A DNA stretch of 64,000 nucleotides. Source: Prosopocoilus inquinatus (lineage: Eukaryota > Arthropoda > Insecta > Coleoptera > Lucanidae). Every line of letters begins with the position of its first letter. Positions within the stretch are counted from its first letter, which is position 1. The stretch is from positions 21,612,001 to 21,676,000 of the forward strand of contig CM069870.1 of assembly GCA_036172665.1 (NCBI GenBank), read 5' to 3'. The notes under the pieces were generated by a model. The model worked only from the letters and a program-made list of their open reading frames with translations. It did not search any database and was not told the DNA's origin. Positions 1 to 12,505 of this stretch are shown piece by piece. Position numbers and translations under genes: made by a program.

Positions 1-65
1 TTGTATTTTTATAGACATACAAAACTTACTAAGTCAGTAAAAATTCAGCTACATTAATGATTAAT

Positions 66-209
66 GACCGGTTGCACCAAACACTTAAGTCAAGTTTAAA
101 TTTAAGTACTGCTTATAATGTGACATTTGAGGTTACAAAACATTCAGTAAATCACATTCTAAGCGGTGCTTAAAGTTAAGCTTGACTTAAGGGTTTGGTG
201 CAACCGGCC
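66..209. repeat. MITE, GGTTGCACCAA-type inverted repeat
   Basis: A 144-bp element whose ends are inverted copies of one another: the left end reads accggttgcaccaaacact and the right end is its reverse complement apart from a few changes. The interior contains further mirrored blocks (cttaagtcaagtttaa and ttaagcttgacttaag). No coding capacity. Related elements with the same kind of ends lie near 6.0 kb and probably at 63.9 kb. The superfamily is not identifiable because no clear target duplication is visible. Confidence 0.75.
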
Positions 210-2123
210 ATAAATCTTATCACTTATTAAATTACTTCATAATTAGTAATAAATAGAATAGAAGAGAAGAATAATTCCCTGACTTTTCTCGGTTTTCCCG
301 GTGAATAATGGGAAGCCTGTTTATAACCACCCAGATTTACAAAATTCATTTCAAACCACTCTGTATTACAAGAATTATTAGCTTAGAAATACATTACTTA
401 CTTTTAAGTCGTGTTTAAAATATGATATTATATGTTACGTTAACAAAAAATGTCAGTCACATCTAAGTTCAATGTACAGAGAGACCAAAATTGATTGTCC
501 TGATCCTACACTACTTTCTGTGAGCTTGACATCCATATTTACCTACCAGATCAAGGTTACAACGAAAAACAGTTAGGTGCAGATGACGTAATTACTTTTT
601 AATCATAATAACCAATTTTTCATACTCTTAACAATTTCTACTTAAGGGTTTTTATGTCAAAAAAAAATTTGGAATAAGTAGTAATATCCTCAATTCTCCC
701 TATGTTAATTTTATTTTAGTAATTTGATGCGAATATCGATTTCAAGCTCGAGGAAAGTGGCGTAGGATCAGGACCATCAATCCTAATAGGTCGGTAAGAG
801 TCAAACATATTGTGATTTACGTATATTTTGTTGAAATGGAACAGAACGTCACATTCCAAGCAAACATGAATTTAAGCTCCGTTAGAAATGTTGAAGATAA
901 TTCAAGTCGTTAAAGAATGAAGTAACAACATTTCCCTTTTTTTCTGAATAACTCGTTAACGAACGCAACTCGTAACTTTTGTCGCTTTTTCATTTCCATT
1001 TGTTTCAGTTTCCCGGATCGAAATCCAAAAGAGTAAGTCTTATTTTTGAGACACCCTGTATATATTTCTGTATAATGATTAAATAAATTGCAAATTTTAC
1101 GTACTATGTTTTTCATAAAAGAAATGAAATATCGCACACATTCGATTTTAAATAGGAATACGATTTTACTAACAGTGCTATCGTTTGCGATGCACTGAGT
1201 GTATCTTCATCTCGTTTTAATCTTATGGAATAAAATGAGATGAAGCAAAAACTGAGTGCACACAGGTTTTTTTTAATGAAATTAAATGTTACGCAAAACC
1301 CAAGAAGAAGGAAAAAAACAACAAAGAAGCTTTTTCAATTGGATTAAGTAGTACAATGAAGTGAGTATTAATTCAAAAAGGTTCGAAGGGTCTTCTTTTA
1401 AAGGTCAAAGGTGTAACTTCGTTTGCAACTAATTTAAGAGCCAAATTCAGATCGATTATGTTTTCTTTTGGGTTTGGCGAAGAGTTTACCGTGTCCGTGT
1501 GTAAATTCATAACATAAATTCAATTTCTACTTATTTGCAATTCAATTTCATATTCAATTTTTTTATCCCACTAAGAATCACGTGCAAGGAATTTTTATTT
1601 TTCGACACGCCCTTACTTACACCTACAGGGGGGGGCAAGCAAAAAAAGAATAGAATAGGACAATTTGCATCTGTGACGTGTCAGTAATACAGCGATAGTA
1701 ATTGTATGTGCATACATACAATGAAACACCACCATTAATAACGAACGACATTGCCAAATACATCACGGCATCAGGGGATGCCCCCAGGCTAAACAGGTCA
1801 GGTAACGCGCCTATCAAATACAAGAAAAATGTGCATCATTTGTCACAGCAAAAACTGGTTTATTAATAATACACTTACTTTCTATACGGCGTGTTATTTA
1901 CAATCGCAGTTTTTCTTTGCGAATGTTAAGTCACGTGGAACGCAACTAACTGTAGAGGGCCGAGCAGATCGGTTTGCGTGAAAAACTGGCGCCCGGAAAA
2001 AATCGATTAATATTGTAAATTTATTCTTCGCGCAATGTTGAAAATTAATAAATTAAATAGCGGTAATATAAGACGTTTAGAACAAGTTCTAAGACCAACT
2101 GTAAGCATGAAGTTAATGGATTT
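210..2123. other. Intergenic AT-rich stretch
   Basis: No supported gene. A CACCCTGTATA transposon-end motif at about 1051-1062 is probably the isolated end of a TACAGGGTG-type element; no partner end was found nearby. Short open frames here have no family resemblance and are taken as chance. Confidence 0.5.
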
Positions 2124-2298
2124 TACCCGGGCTGCTGGAAAATTTTCTGGAATCTAGTAGGTCTAGAATTGTTAGCGTTTATCAACTGTCATATTTGAAA
2201 AATTTGACGTTTCTCGCCTATAATTCTATTGACAGTTCCTATCCAAGTGAACTAGTTTTGTTTGTACAGCATTTGAAAAAAAGTAATTTTGTGTAAAC

Positions 2299-2643
2299 AT
2301 GGAAATCTCGCGTGAAAATTTTCGTGCCATGATTTCTTACGGTTTCAAATGTGGCCTAACGCCGAAACAATGCCTCGATCGGCTTCATTTGGCTTTTGGA
2401 GATGAAGCACCTTCAAAGAGCAGTGTTTATAATAGGTTTGCCGAATTCCAGCCTGGACGTACCTCTCTCAGTGACGAATTTCGTGAAGGTCGTCCATCAA
2501 CATCTGTTGTTGCCACTAATGTAGATGCTGTGCGTGAAATACTTGAGCGAGATCAACATGTGACATACCATGAGATTCAAGCATTCTTACGCATTGACAT
2601 GAAAGCAATACACCAGATTTTGCATAATCATTTGAACGTATGA
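2299..2643 (+). pseudogene. Mariner transposase N-terminal fragment
   Basis: A 114-codon frame beginning MEISRENFRAMISYGFKCGL. It carries the paired helix-turn-helix DNA-binding region of mariner transposases: a first helix set at about residues 5-40, a linker with a GRPSTS stretch near residues 64-69, and a second helix set to about residue 110. The DDD catalytic domain is absent because the frame ends soon after. Out-of-frame but downstream, 2680-2822 still encodes a recognisable transposase tail (FRTLVSEVPSFE, then a stop in place of Trp, then FERMQKCIDVKGEYFEKQ), so the element lost its middle. It cannot make an active enzyme. Confidence 0.88.
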
Positions 2644-2679
2644 AAGCTTTGCAGTATAAAATGCGTGGTGAGCGATTTT

Positions 2680-2822
2680 CGTCGGCTGAAACAGCGGTTG
2701 AAACATTCCGGACACTGGTTTCTGAGGTACCATCTTTTGAGTAGAAAACGTGCTTTAGAAATTGGTTCGAGCGTATGCAAAAGTGTATTGACGTCAAAGG
2801 CGAATACTTCGAAAAACAATGA
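2680..2822 (+). pseudogene. Mariner transposase C-terminal remnant
   Basis: Reading from about 2680 the frame gives SSAETAVETFRTLVSEVPSF, then an in-frame TAG, then a tail ending GEYFEKQ and a stop at 2820-2822. This is the usual carboxy end of mariner transposases. It lies just inside the right terminal inverted repeat. Together with 2299-2643 it shows an internal deletion rather than a simple truncation. Confidence 0.75.
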
Positions 2823-2890
2823 TACCGTTTACCAAATTTCATATGCGTTTTTTCATACCGTTTCCAGAAAATTTTCCAGCAGCCCATGTA

Positions 2891-3942
2891 CCCCACAAAG
2901 TTATTAAGATTAAGGTTAAGGAAATCCTGCTTTTTGTACTTATAAGATTTCCTAAGATTTCCTAAATTATAAAAGCTATCTGAAAAAATAAAACCATCCA
3001 GAGATGCAAGCAAAACGGAACCGAAATCATTCCAATTCGCCCAGTGCCTACTAGAAAGATAGGCCAGGTTTTGGAGCGGGCTCCTCACTTCAAACTGCAG
3101 CCTGTCTTTAGGAGGTTCTAGTGGAACGGTTTCGGTCACCTGGTTCCATCTCCAATCCATATCGCAACTCAAAAATTCTTTAAGGAAACTGAACTAAATA
3201 AATTTCGTACAAGAAACTCGTCGAATTAATCAACCATTTAATTCTATCGTAATCAGTTTTAAATCAACCAAAAAATTACGACTTTGTCGTCTGCAATAAA
3301 CTAGAATACAAAAAGCTGGAAATATAAAAACGACGGCCAAGAAGGAGGGACTGACAAGACATTCTTTTGTACGAATTTATGACAGCGGACGTCCCTCGTT
3401 TCAGTTAAAGATGACCTAACGGATCGCTCTAAGAAACGTTTTGATCCCATTTCGTGGCTTACTGGGCCGCGTCTCCTCTTCTTATATATTATAAATCAGT
3501 TCAATGGAGTGTTTTACGGTATTACATAAAACAAACGGCGCGGCCTTTCGTTACTTTCCCTCACCCATCTCTTGGCTTGGAACATCATCGGGACGTCTGA
3601 AGCTGAAGAAGAAGTTCTTGCCAGCTTTTTTAACGCCTCTCAGTTCGCACTCCATTTGGTTATCTCACCCCATCTGACACGACAGCTTCGTATATCAGAG
3701 CTCGTTTCAACGAATCGCAATCGCTTGGAAATCGCAGAAGTTTCTCAGTTTCATTTTTTAAGTACCACATTGTCTAAATTAAATTTTTAATTTTATTTCG
3801 AGCAAGTCCAGACGAGGGAATTAATTAATTCGATTGTAAGCCGCTTTCCCGTTACCCACTTTGCTTACTTGTAAAGCGCACGCTCCAGTTAGGCAGGTTT
3901 TCATATTTTCATACTACATTTTCTATACTCTGCTTTTAATTT
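2891..3942. other. Unassigned intergenic stretch
   Basis: Contains a slightly GC-richer segment (about 3300-3850). Open frames on both strands have no recognisable domain or splice-compatible structure. Nothing further is supported. Confidence 0.4.
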
Positions 3943-4056
3943 ACAGAAGTATTTTCAAATTTTGGCGCTAAAAACGAGCTTTATCACTGGTCAATTCCAG
4001 CCAGCTAGCAATGACAAAGCTCGCTTTTAGGGCCAAAATTTCAGTGTTCCTCTGAA
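3943..4056. repeat. Small fold-back MITE
   Basis: Imperfect inverted repeat: cagaagtattttcaaatttt with gcgctaaaaacgagcttt on the left mirrors aaagctcgcttttagggc and aaaatttcagtg on the right. About 114 bp, no coding capacity. Confidence 0.6.
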
Positions 4057-4679
4057 TTAAAAAAAAAAAAACAAAGTGTAATACACGTTTAAAACCCAAC
4101 TGGGCTTGCAAAACAAAATTCAAAGCTGACGGAAAAAGCCTATGGTGATTGCAGTTGGTTGTAAATAGTGTAAATGTCCTTGGATTTCATTTAAAAAAAA
4201 ACAAATGCATTCATTGAATAAATATATTTCTGTAAAAATCTGTACGTGAATAAAATAGCGTGCTTACAAAATGCGTCACAGAGGCTTGCCAATCAATTTT
4301 ATATGCAATTATGCTTTGTGGAAATTTGTTTAAACAAAAACTTGTTCAATGAATATTTTATTTGCTTCTCAAACAACTATAGTACACTCTTTTGTAGCAG
4401 AATATTGAATTTAACTATTATTTATGCAATAAAAATGAAACTCCTGGATGCAAACCTCACCTTTATGAACAGTATTTAAAACAGTACGACGCGGTTATTT
4501 TAAATGAGCATACTCAATTTTTGTGCAAGATTTGATTTTATGTCTTCTCGGAGAATTTAAAATGTGCAGTTAAAAATTTCTTGTTCCCAATTTTGTAGAA
4601 GGAAGTAATCTAAAATTATTAACATTTAAAATCTCATTGTGTATAGTATTAAAAAAAAAAACTAGGAAAATAAAACTAA

Positions 4680-5681
4680 AAAAGAATAAAATTCAAAAGT
4701 TGGTTTTGGACAGGTCAGGGCTGTTATATATAAAAAAAAATAAAAACTGAAAAAAGTTAAAACTCAACTGAAAACTGAAAAAAATTAAAACTTAATTTTA
4801 CTAATTAAAGCAAATTCTAGCAAGGTTAAGTCAACTCAGGTCAAAACTTAGAAATAAAAACAATTAAAATTCAGTCCAGTTTTATTATGTTTTGAGTTAT
4901 GAGTTTTGAGTTTTAATTCGTAAAACTCGAACATCAAAAAAATCACTTAACTCAGTTTTAATAATCAAGTCCAATCCAAGCAAGGTCAAGTCAACTCAAA
5001 CCAACCTAGCTTGACCCAACCTAAGCAAAGACTTATCAGAAATTAAGAAATAAATAACACATAAGAATCTCAAAGCCTCAAACCACCAAAAAACTCGAAA
5101 TTTGATTGGAATTAAGGCCAATCAAATTCAACTGATTTCAACTCTGTTCGCCACAAGCAAAACTGAAACCCAAAAATATAAAAATTTTATAAAAGGAATG
5201 CTCAAATAGTTAGAAATAAGAACACAGATTGAAATGAGTGGGAATAACCTTGACGTGGGTTGGACTGAATTTTAATTATTTTGACTTTAAAGTTTGAGTT
5301 TTGAGTTTTAATTTGTAAAACTCAAAAATGAAAACAATTAAAACTCAATCCAACTCACTCTTAGGTTACTCAAATCAATTTAACCTCAACTATACCTAGC
5401 CCAAGTAAAAAGTTATGATGTAGGCAATAAAATTTGCTGAAAGCTAAGCATAAAAATACAAACGTCTTTTACTGACCGCACACCCGATAATTTTTCACAA
5501 TCAAAAATTAAAAAAAATTGTTGCAAATCAGTTTTGATTGCAGTGACTAACTCGAGCACCTCTCTACAGCTATTTCAGCCCTATTTGGTGCCCCATCAGC
5601 GGAAGCGTCACTCGAGACACTGCAAACCAAAACGATTCGGATCAAGGATAATCGCAAACAAATGCGATGTAACAGTAATGA
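4680..5681. repeat. A/C-rich, G-poor low-complexity block
   Basis: Long runs composed of short words such as CAACTCAA, AAAATTAAAA and AAACTCAA, with very few G on the plus strand. The same vocabulary recurs at 9.1-10.0 kb and, as a real tandem array, at 23.3-24.6 kb. No fixed period is visible here, so it is best seen as a degenerate relative of that array. Confidence 0.55.
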
Positions 5682-5768
5682 ATAGTTTAAACAGCGACAT
5701 CCTATGATTGCTTTTTGACCTAACATTACAATGTTAGAATGTCGGTAGGATGTCGCTGTTTAAACTAT
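5682..5768. repeat. Short MITE with perfect 23-bp inverted repeats
   Basis: The left end ATAGTTTAAACAGCGACATC, followed by CTA, is mirrored exactly on the right, leaving about 40 bp between the arms, which holds a second small inverted pair (ACATT/AATGT). Total 87 bp. Confidence 0.8.
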
Positions 5769-5999
5769 AAAAAAATAAAATTAAAATAATTAAAAAAATT
5801 CAATTCAAAAATAAGTCTATCACAAGCAAGACCAAATCAACTCAATCCTGAAAACAAAGAAAAAATGAAAATGTATTAAAAATAACTTGAAACAAAAGAA
5901 AACTCAATTTACCTTCAATCCCAACAATTTACCTCTGCTCAAGAAAAACTAACGCAAGAGAAAATTTAAACTTTTAGGGTGGGTTACATAAATATTAAG

Positions 6000-6146
6000 G
6001 GTCAGTTGCACCATACACTTACCAAGGTTAGCTTAACTTTAAGCAGCACTTAGAATGTGACGTACATGATGTCGTGTAACCTCCAACGTCACATTATAAG
6101 TAATACTTAAATTTAAGCTCTGCTTAAGTGTTTAGTGCAACTGGCT
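6000..6146. repeat. MITE, GTTGCACCA-type, second copy
   Basis: Ends gtcagttgcaccatacactt and its mirror taagtgtttagtgcaactgg. It resembles the element at 66-209 in length, in the TTAAGC-rich arms and in the central TGACGTA/AACGTCA blocks. The adjoining 6147-6285 looks like a further degenerate copy (TTTAAGCCTAACTTAGA mirrored by TCTAACTTAGGATTAAA). Confidence 0.7.
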
Positions 6147-6898
6147 TAAACAATTAAATTTAAGCCTAACTTAGATGGTATCACACAATAAGCTGTGCAT
6201 GCATCATTGTATCCGTCACATTCTAACTTAGGATTAAATTTACTCCTTGCTTAAATGATTCATGCAACTCAGCCTAGGGCCCGATGTTTCCATCTACCTG
6301 TAAATTTATCCATCCCATGAAGATCCTTGATTACAGTGAAGACAGTGGTTTCAAAGATAAATAAATTTATAAGGAAGTGGAAAATGGGGGCTATAAATTC
6401 AAGAGTAAAATTTAAAAAAATAAACCATAAAAAATAAGACTTCAAAAAAAATTTAAAATTAAAACGCAAAAAATTCAAACCTTTTTGTAAGTATATATAA
6501 CCCAATTGAAATTAAATCCAACCCAACTCAAGATTTATCCCAATCCAAACAATACATTAAAAATTTAAAAAAATAAACGAAAAAACTAAAAGTCAACTGG
6601 AGAATTAAGTTTAAATCAAGCCAGATCAACTCAATTCAACTGAAAAAAATAAAGAAAAGTTTATTTTGTATTTTAGAAGAACCATGATATGATTTTCTCA
6701 AGAAATTGTCGAAATCATCAGAATGAATGACAAGATCAATAAATTGGTAACAGTGCTTAAAATTATGGATAAATATTAAATACGAAACAAATCTAAAACA
6801 ATAAAAGTAAAAACTCTTTGAAAAAAAGTAAAAGTATTTTTTTCGACTTGGAACATGGAACACTTTCGTCTCTTCATGCTTACAATCAGGAGAGTAAC

Positions 6899-7376
6899 TT
6901 TTGGCCTGATCATCAGCAGTAATAAAAAAGAAAAATTAAGGAAAAAGAGTGGTAGAAAAGTAGAAGTAAGGAGAAAAGTAAAAATCAGTAAAAGAGCAAA
7001 CGTTAGGTATAAGTGAATGGACCGTTCTAAAAAACAAGGCAAAAAAAAGATGGCCAGCACGTTTTTGTGCAAAAAGACGCAGGAAGCAAAGAAGAGACAA
7101 CCGAATTAATGGAATGAAATATAAATACATACGACAAATATTTTGGCCTGATCATCACCAGTAATAAAAAAGGGAAAAAGCAAGATAAGAGTAGTAGAAA
7201 AATAGAAGTAAGGAAAAAGTAGAAGATAATGAAACAGGAAAGGTTGGGTATAAGTAAATGGACCGTTATAATAAACAAGGGGGAAAAGGGCCAACACGTT
7301 CTTTGGCTAAAAACGCAGAAAGCAAAGAAGAAACTCAACCTAATCAATGGAATGAAATAAAAATAACAGCGAAGGA
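6899..7376. repeat. Tandem duplication, about 242 bp per unit
   Basis: Two adjacent diverged copies. TTTTGGCCTGATCATCA occurs at 6899 and again at 7141; both are followed in the same order by a purine-rich segment, GAATGGACCGTT or AAATGGACCGTT, a GCACGTT or ACACGTT block and AATGGAATGAAAT. Open frames on the minus strand are a by-product of the pyrimidine-rich complement. Confidence 0.75.
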
Positions 7377-8123
7377 ATTGGCAAGGATTAAATGGTCAAG
7401 ATGGGGTAGGGGGTAGAACCCAGCAGGAAGTATGTGAGGGTAGTAAACCCCACCACTACAGACCCATATGCTACAAAAACGTCGTGTGATGCTTGGAAGC
7501 TGATGATTTATGATCATGATGATGAGTTTAAACAACTGTTTTTTTTTTTCCTTTGAAATTGAAAACACGATCCCTTGAGCACCAATCTTCTCGATTATGG
7601 ACTTCTAATAATTTTTTTTTCTCAATGTTGCTGATCCTGAACGAACTTCTTATCGTACGTCATCACTTTTACTGATGTCATCAAGCTATTCAAATTACGT
7701 GCTAATTACCAATATAAAAAGTGCCACTTGAAAACCATTCAAGGTTATTTATAGAAGATAGTTTCACTGTTTCACATACAGAAAAAAATCACAAGAATTG
7801 ATTGAATAAAAATTACCTACTTCAATTATTAAACAAAATGCGCAAAACATGAGAGTCATGAGAAATTTTAAATGTTGCCTTCTAAAATCTTTAGGGCAAA
7901 TTAGGGTATTAAAATTAACCTAATTTTTAACTTGGGCTTCACTGTTATTGTAGCCCAGATACCCCGCAACATTCTAACCTCACCTTGACTGTAAATAGGG
8001 AACTCTCCATCACTGTGACTGTGAGTCAACATCAGATGACCGTCCCAACCTCTCCTGTCCGAAAATTCCAGGTTGCCACTTCACAGTAACATTTTCCTCC
8101 TTAAAAGACGTACATTTTCACAG
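7377..8123. other. Unassigned stretch upstream of a GC-rich block
   Basis: AT-rich, no recognised gene. The segment 7960-8123 becomes less AT-rich and ends with TTTTCACAG, a good splice-acceptor-like sequence directly before the candidate exon at 8124. Confidence 0.4.
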
Positions 8124-8297
8124 ATAACCGATGTGCAAAACAATCAAACCACGATAAATACAGGTGGATACAATGAATGCGTCGCGACGCCGATGGACGT
8201 ACTGAGGCTGGAGATCGCGATCCGCGAAATAGGGATGCTGCGCGCCCCGACGCTGCCAACCCCAAAAACGTCGTCGCTCGGGAAAGCACCCCGGTGA
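8124..8297 (+). CDS. Candidate 3' coding exon, unidentified protein
   Basis: Directly after the acceptor-like TTTTCACAG the frame opens ITDVQNNQTTINTGGYNECV and runs 57 codons to a TGA at 8295-8297, ending GKAPR. The last 120 bp are markedly GC-rich with strong G/C preference at third positions, unlike the surrounding AT-rich DNA, which suggests selection on coding sequence. The protein piece contains an acidic/leucine segment (DVLRLEIAIREIGML) and a Pro/Thr/Ser tail; no family is recognised. A CG|GTGATT donor-like site overlaps the stop, so it could instead be an internal exon. The partner exons are not located. It could also be a conserved non-coding block. Confidence 0.35.
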   Translation: MTDVQNNQTTINTGGYNECVATPMDVLRLEIAIREIGMLRAPTLPTPKTSSLGKAPR

Positions 8298-11200
8298 TTC
8301 CTAGCCAGGATGATATATTGTAATTACACTTTCAATTAAGTGTGGCTTTCGGCCGTCATATTTCACTAATCCAGGGAAAATTTTTTGGCTGTGAAATCGC
8401 TGATGCGATGGGAAAAAACCGAGGAGGTAATTAAGATCAGAGAGCCTTGGAAATATAGTTGGTTGCAAATTATTAATAAGTCCAATTTCCTCTCGCGCGG
8501 AATTAGTCAGCCGTAAATTAGTAGCAAAAAATTAACTAAGACGGCAAATGGAATATAACGAGCGTTCATTAAAGAACGACTTCAAAGTAGGTTATGAAAT
8601 TAAAAAAAAAGTATGTCGCATCTCTTCATAGCTGTCATGAATGGAATGGCGTTATAGGTTATGTTCTTCTTGTTTTCAAAAGCAGTCCTCCAAGATTCAA
8701 ATATCGAGGGGCATCAACAATTCTTTTCTCTTTGTAAAAATGGCTGTCGTGACAGGTAATTTGAATTTGAATATTTGTATTTCGCGGGCTTTTGTTCGTA
8801 TATATGCTCATCCACACGAAAGTACCCGAAGGAACATTTGCGCATGCGCCAGTGCAATTTGAGTTCAACAGATTAGCATTACCAACTCTATGTAACCAAC
8901 TGTCGCCAACCAACGGCGTAGAAAAAGTCACCCATATTCGCGAATTTAATTCAAGCTAAATTATTTTCTTATCGCAAGAAAAAACTAATTATAATTACTC
9001 GAACATTAGTAAAAATCGACGCACGGCGAAACGAAAACTGTTTTCATCCAAACTGTATGACAACCGTCCTAAAATTATTTTCGGAAAGCATAAATTATTT
9101 TTACTAAGAAATTTAAAAGTTAGAAATTAGCTGAACAAAACTCAAAAAATTCAAAATACAAAGAAAAATTAAAAACAAAAAATGTTACAAGTTAAAGTCA
9201 GCCCAACCCAACAACTGAATTTGATTCTATTCAACTCAAGCAAACAGTTAAAAATTAAGAAAAAATAAAAAAAATAAGACAAGACACTGAGCTTAAAAAC
9301 ATTTTTTTTTAAATGTCAACCCAATCCAACTGGACTCAACGTAACTCTGTTCAACCCAGGAAAAAAACAAAAGAATGTTTTAAAACATTAAAGTAAATAA
9401 ATTAAAATTGTTGCACGGATTAAAATGAAACTTAACAAATTTCAAGGCCCGCCCAATTCAACTGAAACAAAAATGTTAAAACTAAAAAAAAACAATTAAA
9501 GCGAAACTCGATCAATCTCAAAGTCAAGCCAACCCAAGCAAATAGTTAAAAATTAAAAAAAAATGTTTTCAATATCGATTCCATTCAAATGAATTCAACC
9601 TAACTTCATTCAACCCAGATAAAAAATAAAAAAATATATTAAACAAATTAAAAGGATATAAAGTTAAAATTTTTATATGGACAACAAATTTCAAGGTCAA
9701 CTCGACTAACTTATTTGCGTATCATATCAAACTGAACTTAATCTGAACTGAATCTTATGTATTTGTCCTGTATACTACGTACGTCAGAGTGTTAATAAAC
9801 GAACAAACAAACAACCACAAGTCAGAAACCGATAATTTAAAAAAAAAGGATCAAAAAGCAAGTAAAAAAAGGCACAAATTAATTAAAATGAAGTTCGATC
9901 AACGTCAAGGTCAATCCAACTTCATCATTTAACACAAGCAAAAAATTAAAAATTAGGAAAAGAATTAAAAGCAAAAAAAATTAAAATTAAAAATCGTTTA
10001 AAATAAAACGGTTATCAAAAGCAGTACACTTGGTGATAAATCGCAACGGTTAGTTACGCTGCAGCAGATATTAATTAATTATTTGATTAACAGCAAAATT
10101 TAACACACAGAATTAAAAAAAAACATCATCTAAATTTTCTAGAAAGCCTTCATCTTGTGATATCCATTTTTCAGTACGTTTCCTGTGATTCTGTTCTCCA
10201 TTTAAAAAAATTGTTTACTGCGAAGGCATTATTTCGGCTTCTTTTAGGATTAATTTTCTAATTTCAAACAACTTTTCGTGATTAAACAAGGCCTAATACA
10301 CGGTCCATTAATGAAGTGGGAAAATTTAAAACTGTTGTATTTAAAACAAGTTTTTATTTTAACATGAACGTTTCTACATTTTTTTTTGTACTTTGTACGT
10401 ACTTTTTTTTTAATATCTCTTGATAAGTGGGCACCATCACCATTTATGCACTCTTGGAGTGCAAGTTACAAACTTTTCAATGTCCACCTTGCTTGCCTGC
10501 AGAACCCAAAAAAAAAATTACAAGCTGACAAATCAGGATATCTAGTCGCAAACAATGTCTCAATTTTCTTGGAAAGAATATGGTTCAGTTTTAAGTGTAA
10601 GTTATGTTTTCTTAAGCTGGCCGCTCCTTTCTGTTTTAAATTTAGCGTGTACCCAGCCCCAAATTTTTTAACCCATAAGATAATACAGACGCTACCTGTC
10701 CATAACGTGGAATATTGCACCGATTGCGAAATAGTCTTGCCAAATGGCATTAAATACTGACAATATATCATCAAATTCAACGCCTTTACGAAAACGTCAA
10801 ATGAATAACCAACCTTTTAAAATTTCCCGCATCACTGACACACCCTATATGTTGCTTTAATTTTTTGCATTTTGTTTTTGATTGCAGTAGGCCATGATTT
10901 ATAATGCGAATTGGCGAAAATTTAAAGTCGATTCGTTAATAAATTAAAAAAGTGAAGAGATGTGTTGCTGAGAAGTTAAACACAGTGTGTATTATTTTGA
11001 TGGATGATTAAAATATTGACGGCTTTACAGTTTTAGATACAAGTCAAAATTTTTGGAAAATCTGTGTTTGTTTTTAATCAGTACCATTTTTGAGAAAGAA
11101 GAATTACAGGAAACTGTAATTGTCTACTATCTTCTTGCTTTCGATTCGAATTTTCATGTAAGTGTAAATAATTCTGAAGAAAATTAATGATTTCACCATA

Positions 11201-11564
11201 ACCTATAAGAGGAGAAAATCAGTCACGTGATCGGTTACTTATGTTAGTAATTAAAAATTCTTTTCTACCGTTGGCAAAATTGATTTATGTTTTATTAGTT
11301 CTTCCCTGTTAGATTGATCGATAGATAATTCTACCTTACCTTTTATTGTTTACTGTTTATTTACAGAAATTAATTTTTCCCACTTACTACAGGTCAGCCA
11401 ATCGAATAAGATGTGTTGATGTGTTGCTTATCCGGACAGATCATGTGGTTTTGATTTCTAAATTTAATGCTCGCTCTGTACTTTTCAATATTGTATTTGT
11501 TTAAAGCCAAAGCAAGATCGTGACGGACGTACGTAACTTAAGTCATACTTTTATTATTATTATA
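8298..11564. other. AT-rich stretch with low-complexity and transposon debris
   Basis: 8.3-9.0 kb has no recognised content. 9.1-10.0 kb is A/C-skewed low-complexity sequence like 4.7-5.7 kb. Around 10.4-10.85 kb a moderately complex segment ends in a CACACCCTATA transposon-end motif (10840-10850); open frames on both strands there have no known domain and are probably relics of a non-autonomous element. Nothing supported from 10.85 to 11.56 kb. Confidence 0.45.
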
Positions 11565-12505
11565 TAACACAGTGTGTTCTTTTAGTGTGTGTAAATATTT
11601 AAACCTGTAATATATCACCATAAATGGCAACGATTGAACTCATATGTTCTTAACAAAAATTTAGTAGTTTTCGAGAAAAATGCAGTGGCAGATTTTTACT
11701 AAACCGTTTGAGAACTGCTGGCATAGCTAAAAGTGGAACGCGGCCGCCTCTTGAATTACTACCCGAAGCCGACATCGCTCAGGGTCAGTGCCTTACTGAA
11801 ACTCGAGCAGGAACGGCGTAACTCAGCGCCGCTTCGATCAGCTGGTCCGTCAAAACGTTTACAATTTAAATTAACTTCACTGCAAGTAATTACAAGTTTA
11901 AGTATTAAATTAAAATCTGGTACAATTCAAGAAGCTGCGGTTCGTAATTGCCGAACAAATTAAAAGCGAAGTACAAACAAACTGTAATTTCTCATTCCCT
12001 ATTATTTTTAAAAGACTTATAAAAATTTTACATTTCCTTTGTTTCCAAGGACCGTAAGTAGTAAAACTTTCATTGTTAGCAGCGAGATTGCAGCAAAAGT
12101 TTATTTACGTAAAAGGGTGAAGGAAGAACATTTTTAAAGCGTTTGCCTAATTGGTGCATAATTTTTCTGATTTATTCGTCGATAGTTGATATCGTAAAAC
12201 CTATTACTTCGCTCAGTGAATTAAAATTTGAAATGAAATAATTAATAAACGATATCAGTGATTATTATTATGAAACGCAGCGTTGAAGATCGAGTGCAGT
12301 ATCGGTGGGCGTGTTCATACCGAGAGGAAGGCGAAGTTGACATTCCTATCTTTCTCGCACGTTTCAGCAGTTCCAAACAAGTGGTCCATCCGAAATTTTT
12401 TGGCTATGTGGTAGCCACCAAAAAGTACCCACATAAGGTAGCATTTCGTGTACTTATAATGAGGTTTTTCTTATTTGCACACAGTAAAAGAATACCCTGT
12501 ATACA
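11565..12505. mobile_element. 0.9-kb TIR element, copy 1
   Basis: Left end GTGTTCTTTTAGTGTGTG and right end CACACAGTAAAAGAATACCC are inverted repeats. The interior is clearly homologous along its length to 29370-30251 (shared segments include atatatcaccat, gagaactgctggcatagcta, ccgaagccga, ctcagcgccgct and cgtgttcataccgagaggaa). Short frames in the two copies (11733-11963 here, 29555-29770 there) translate to similar peptides (NYYPKPTSLRVSALLKLE), but both copies lack a transposase, so the similarity may simply reflect common ancestry. Superfamily unknown. Confidence 0.8.

Larger units (their letters stand above)
2126..2888 (+). mobile_element. Internally deleted mariner-family element
   Basis: The ends are inverted repeats sharing GGGCTGCTGGAAAATTTTCT, and each end is bordered by a TA dinucleotide (2124-2125 and 2889-2890), as expected for Tc1/mariner insertion. 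The body contains the N-terminal helix-turn-helix part of a mariner transposase followed by a C-terminal remnant, with the catalytic core missing. At about 760 bp it is well short of the roughly 1.3 kb typical of an intact mariner, so it is non-autonomous. Confidence 0.85.

Noticed and set aside
6269..7568. Series of overlapping hydrophobic minus-strand frames resembling membrane proteins
   Set aside because: They arise from the pyrimidine-rich complement of A/G-rich repeats, overlap one another in different frames, and follow the 242-bp duplication.
10386..10780. Overlapping frames of 124 and 104 codons on opposite strands
   Set aside because: Neither has a recognisable domain; the block ends in a transposon-end motif and is probably relic sequence.
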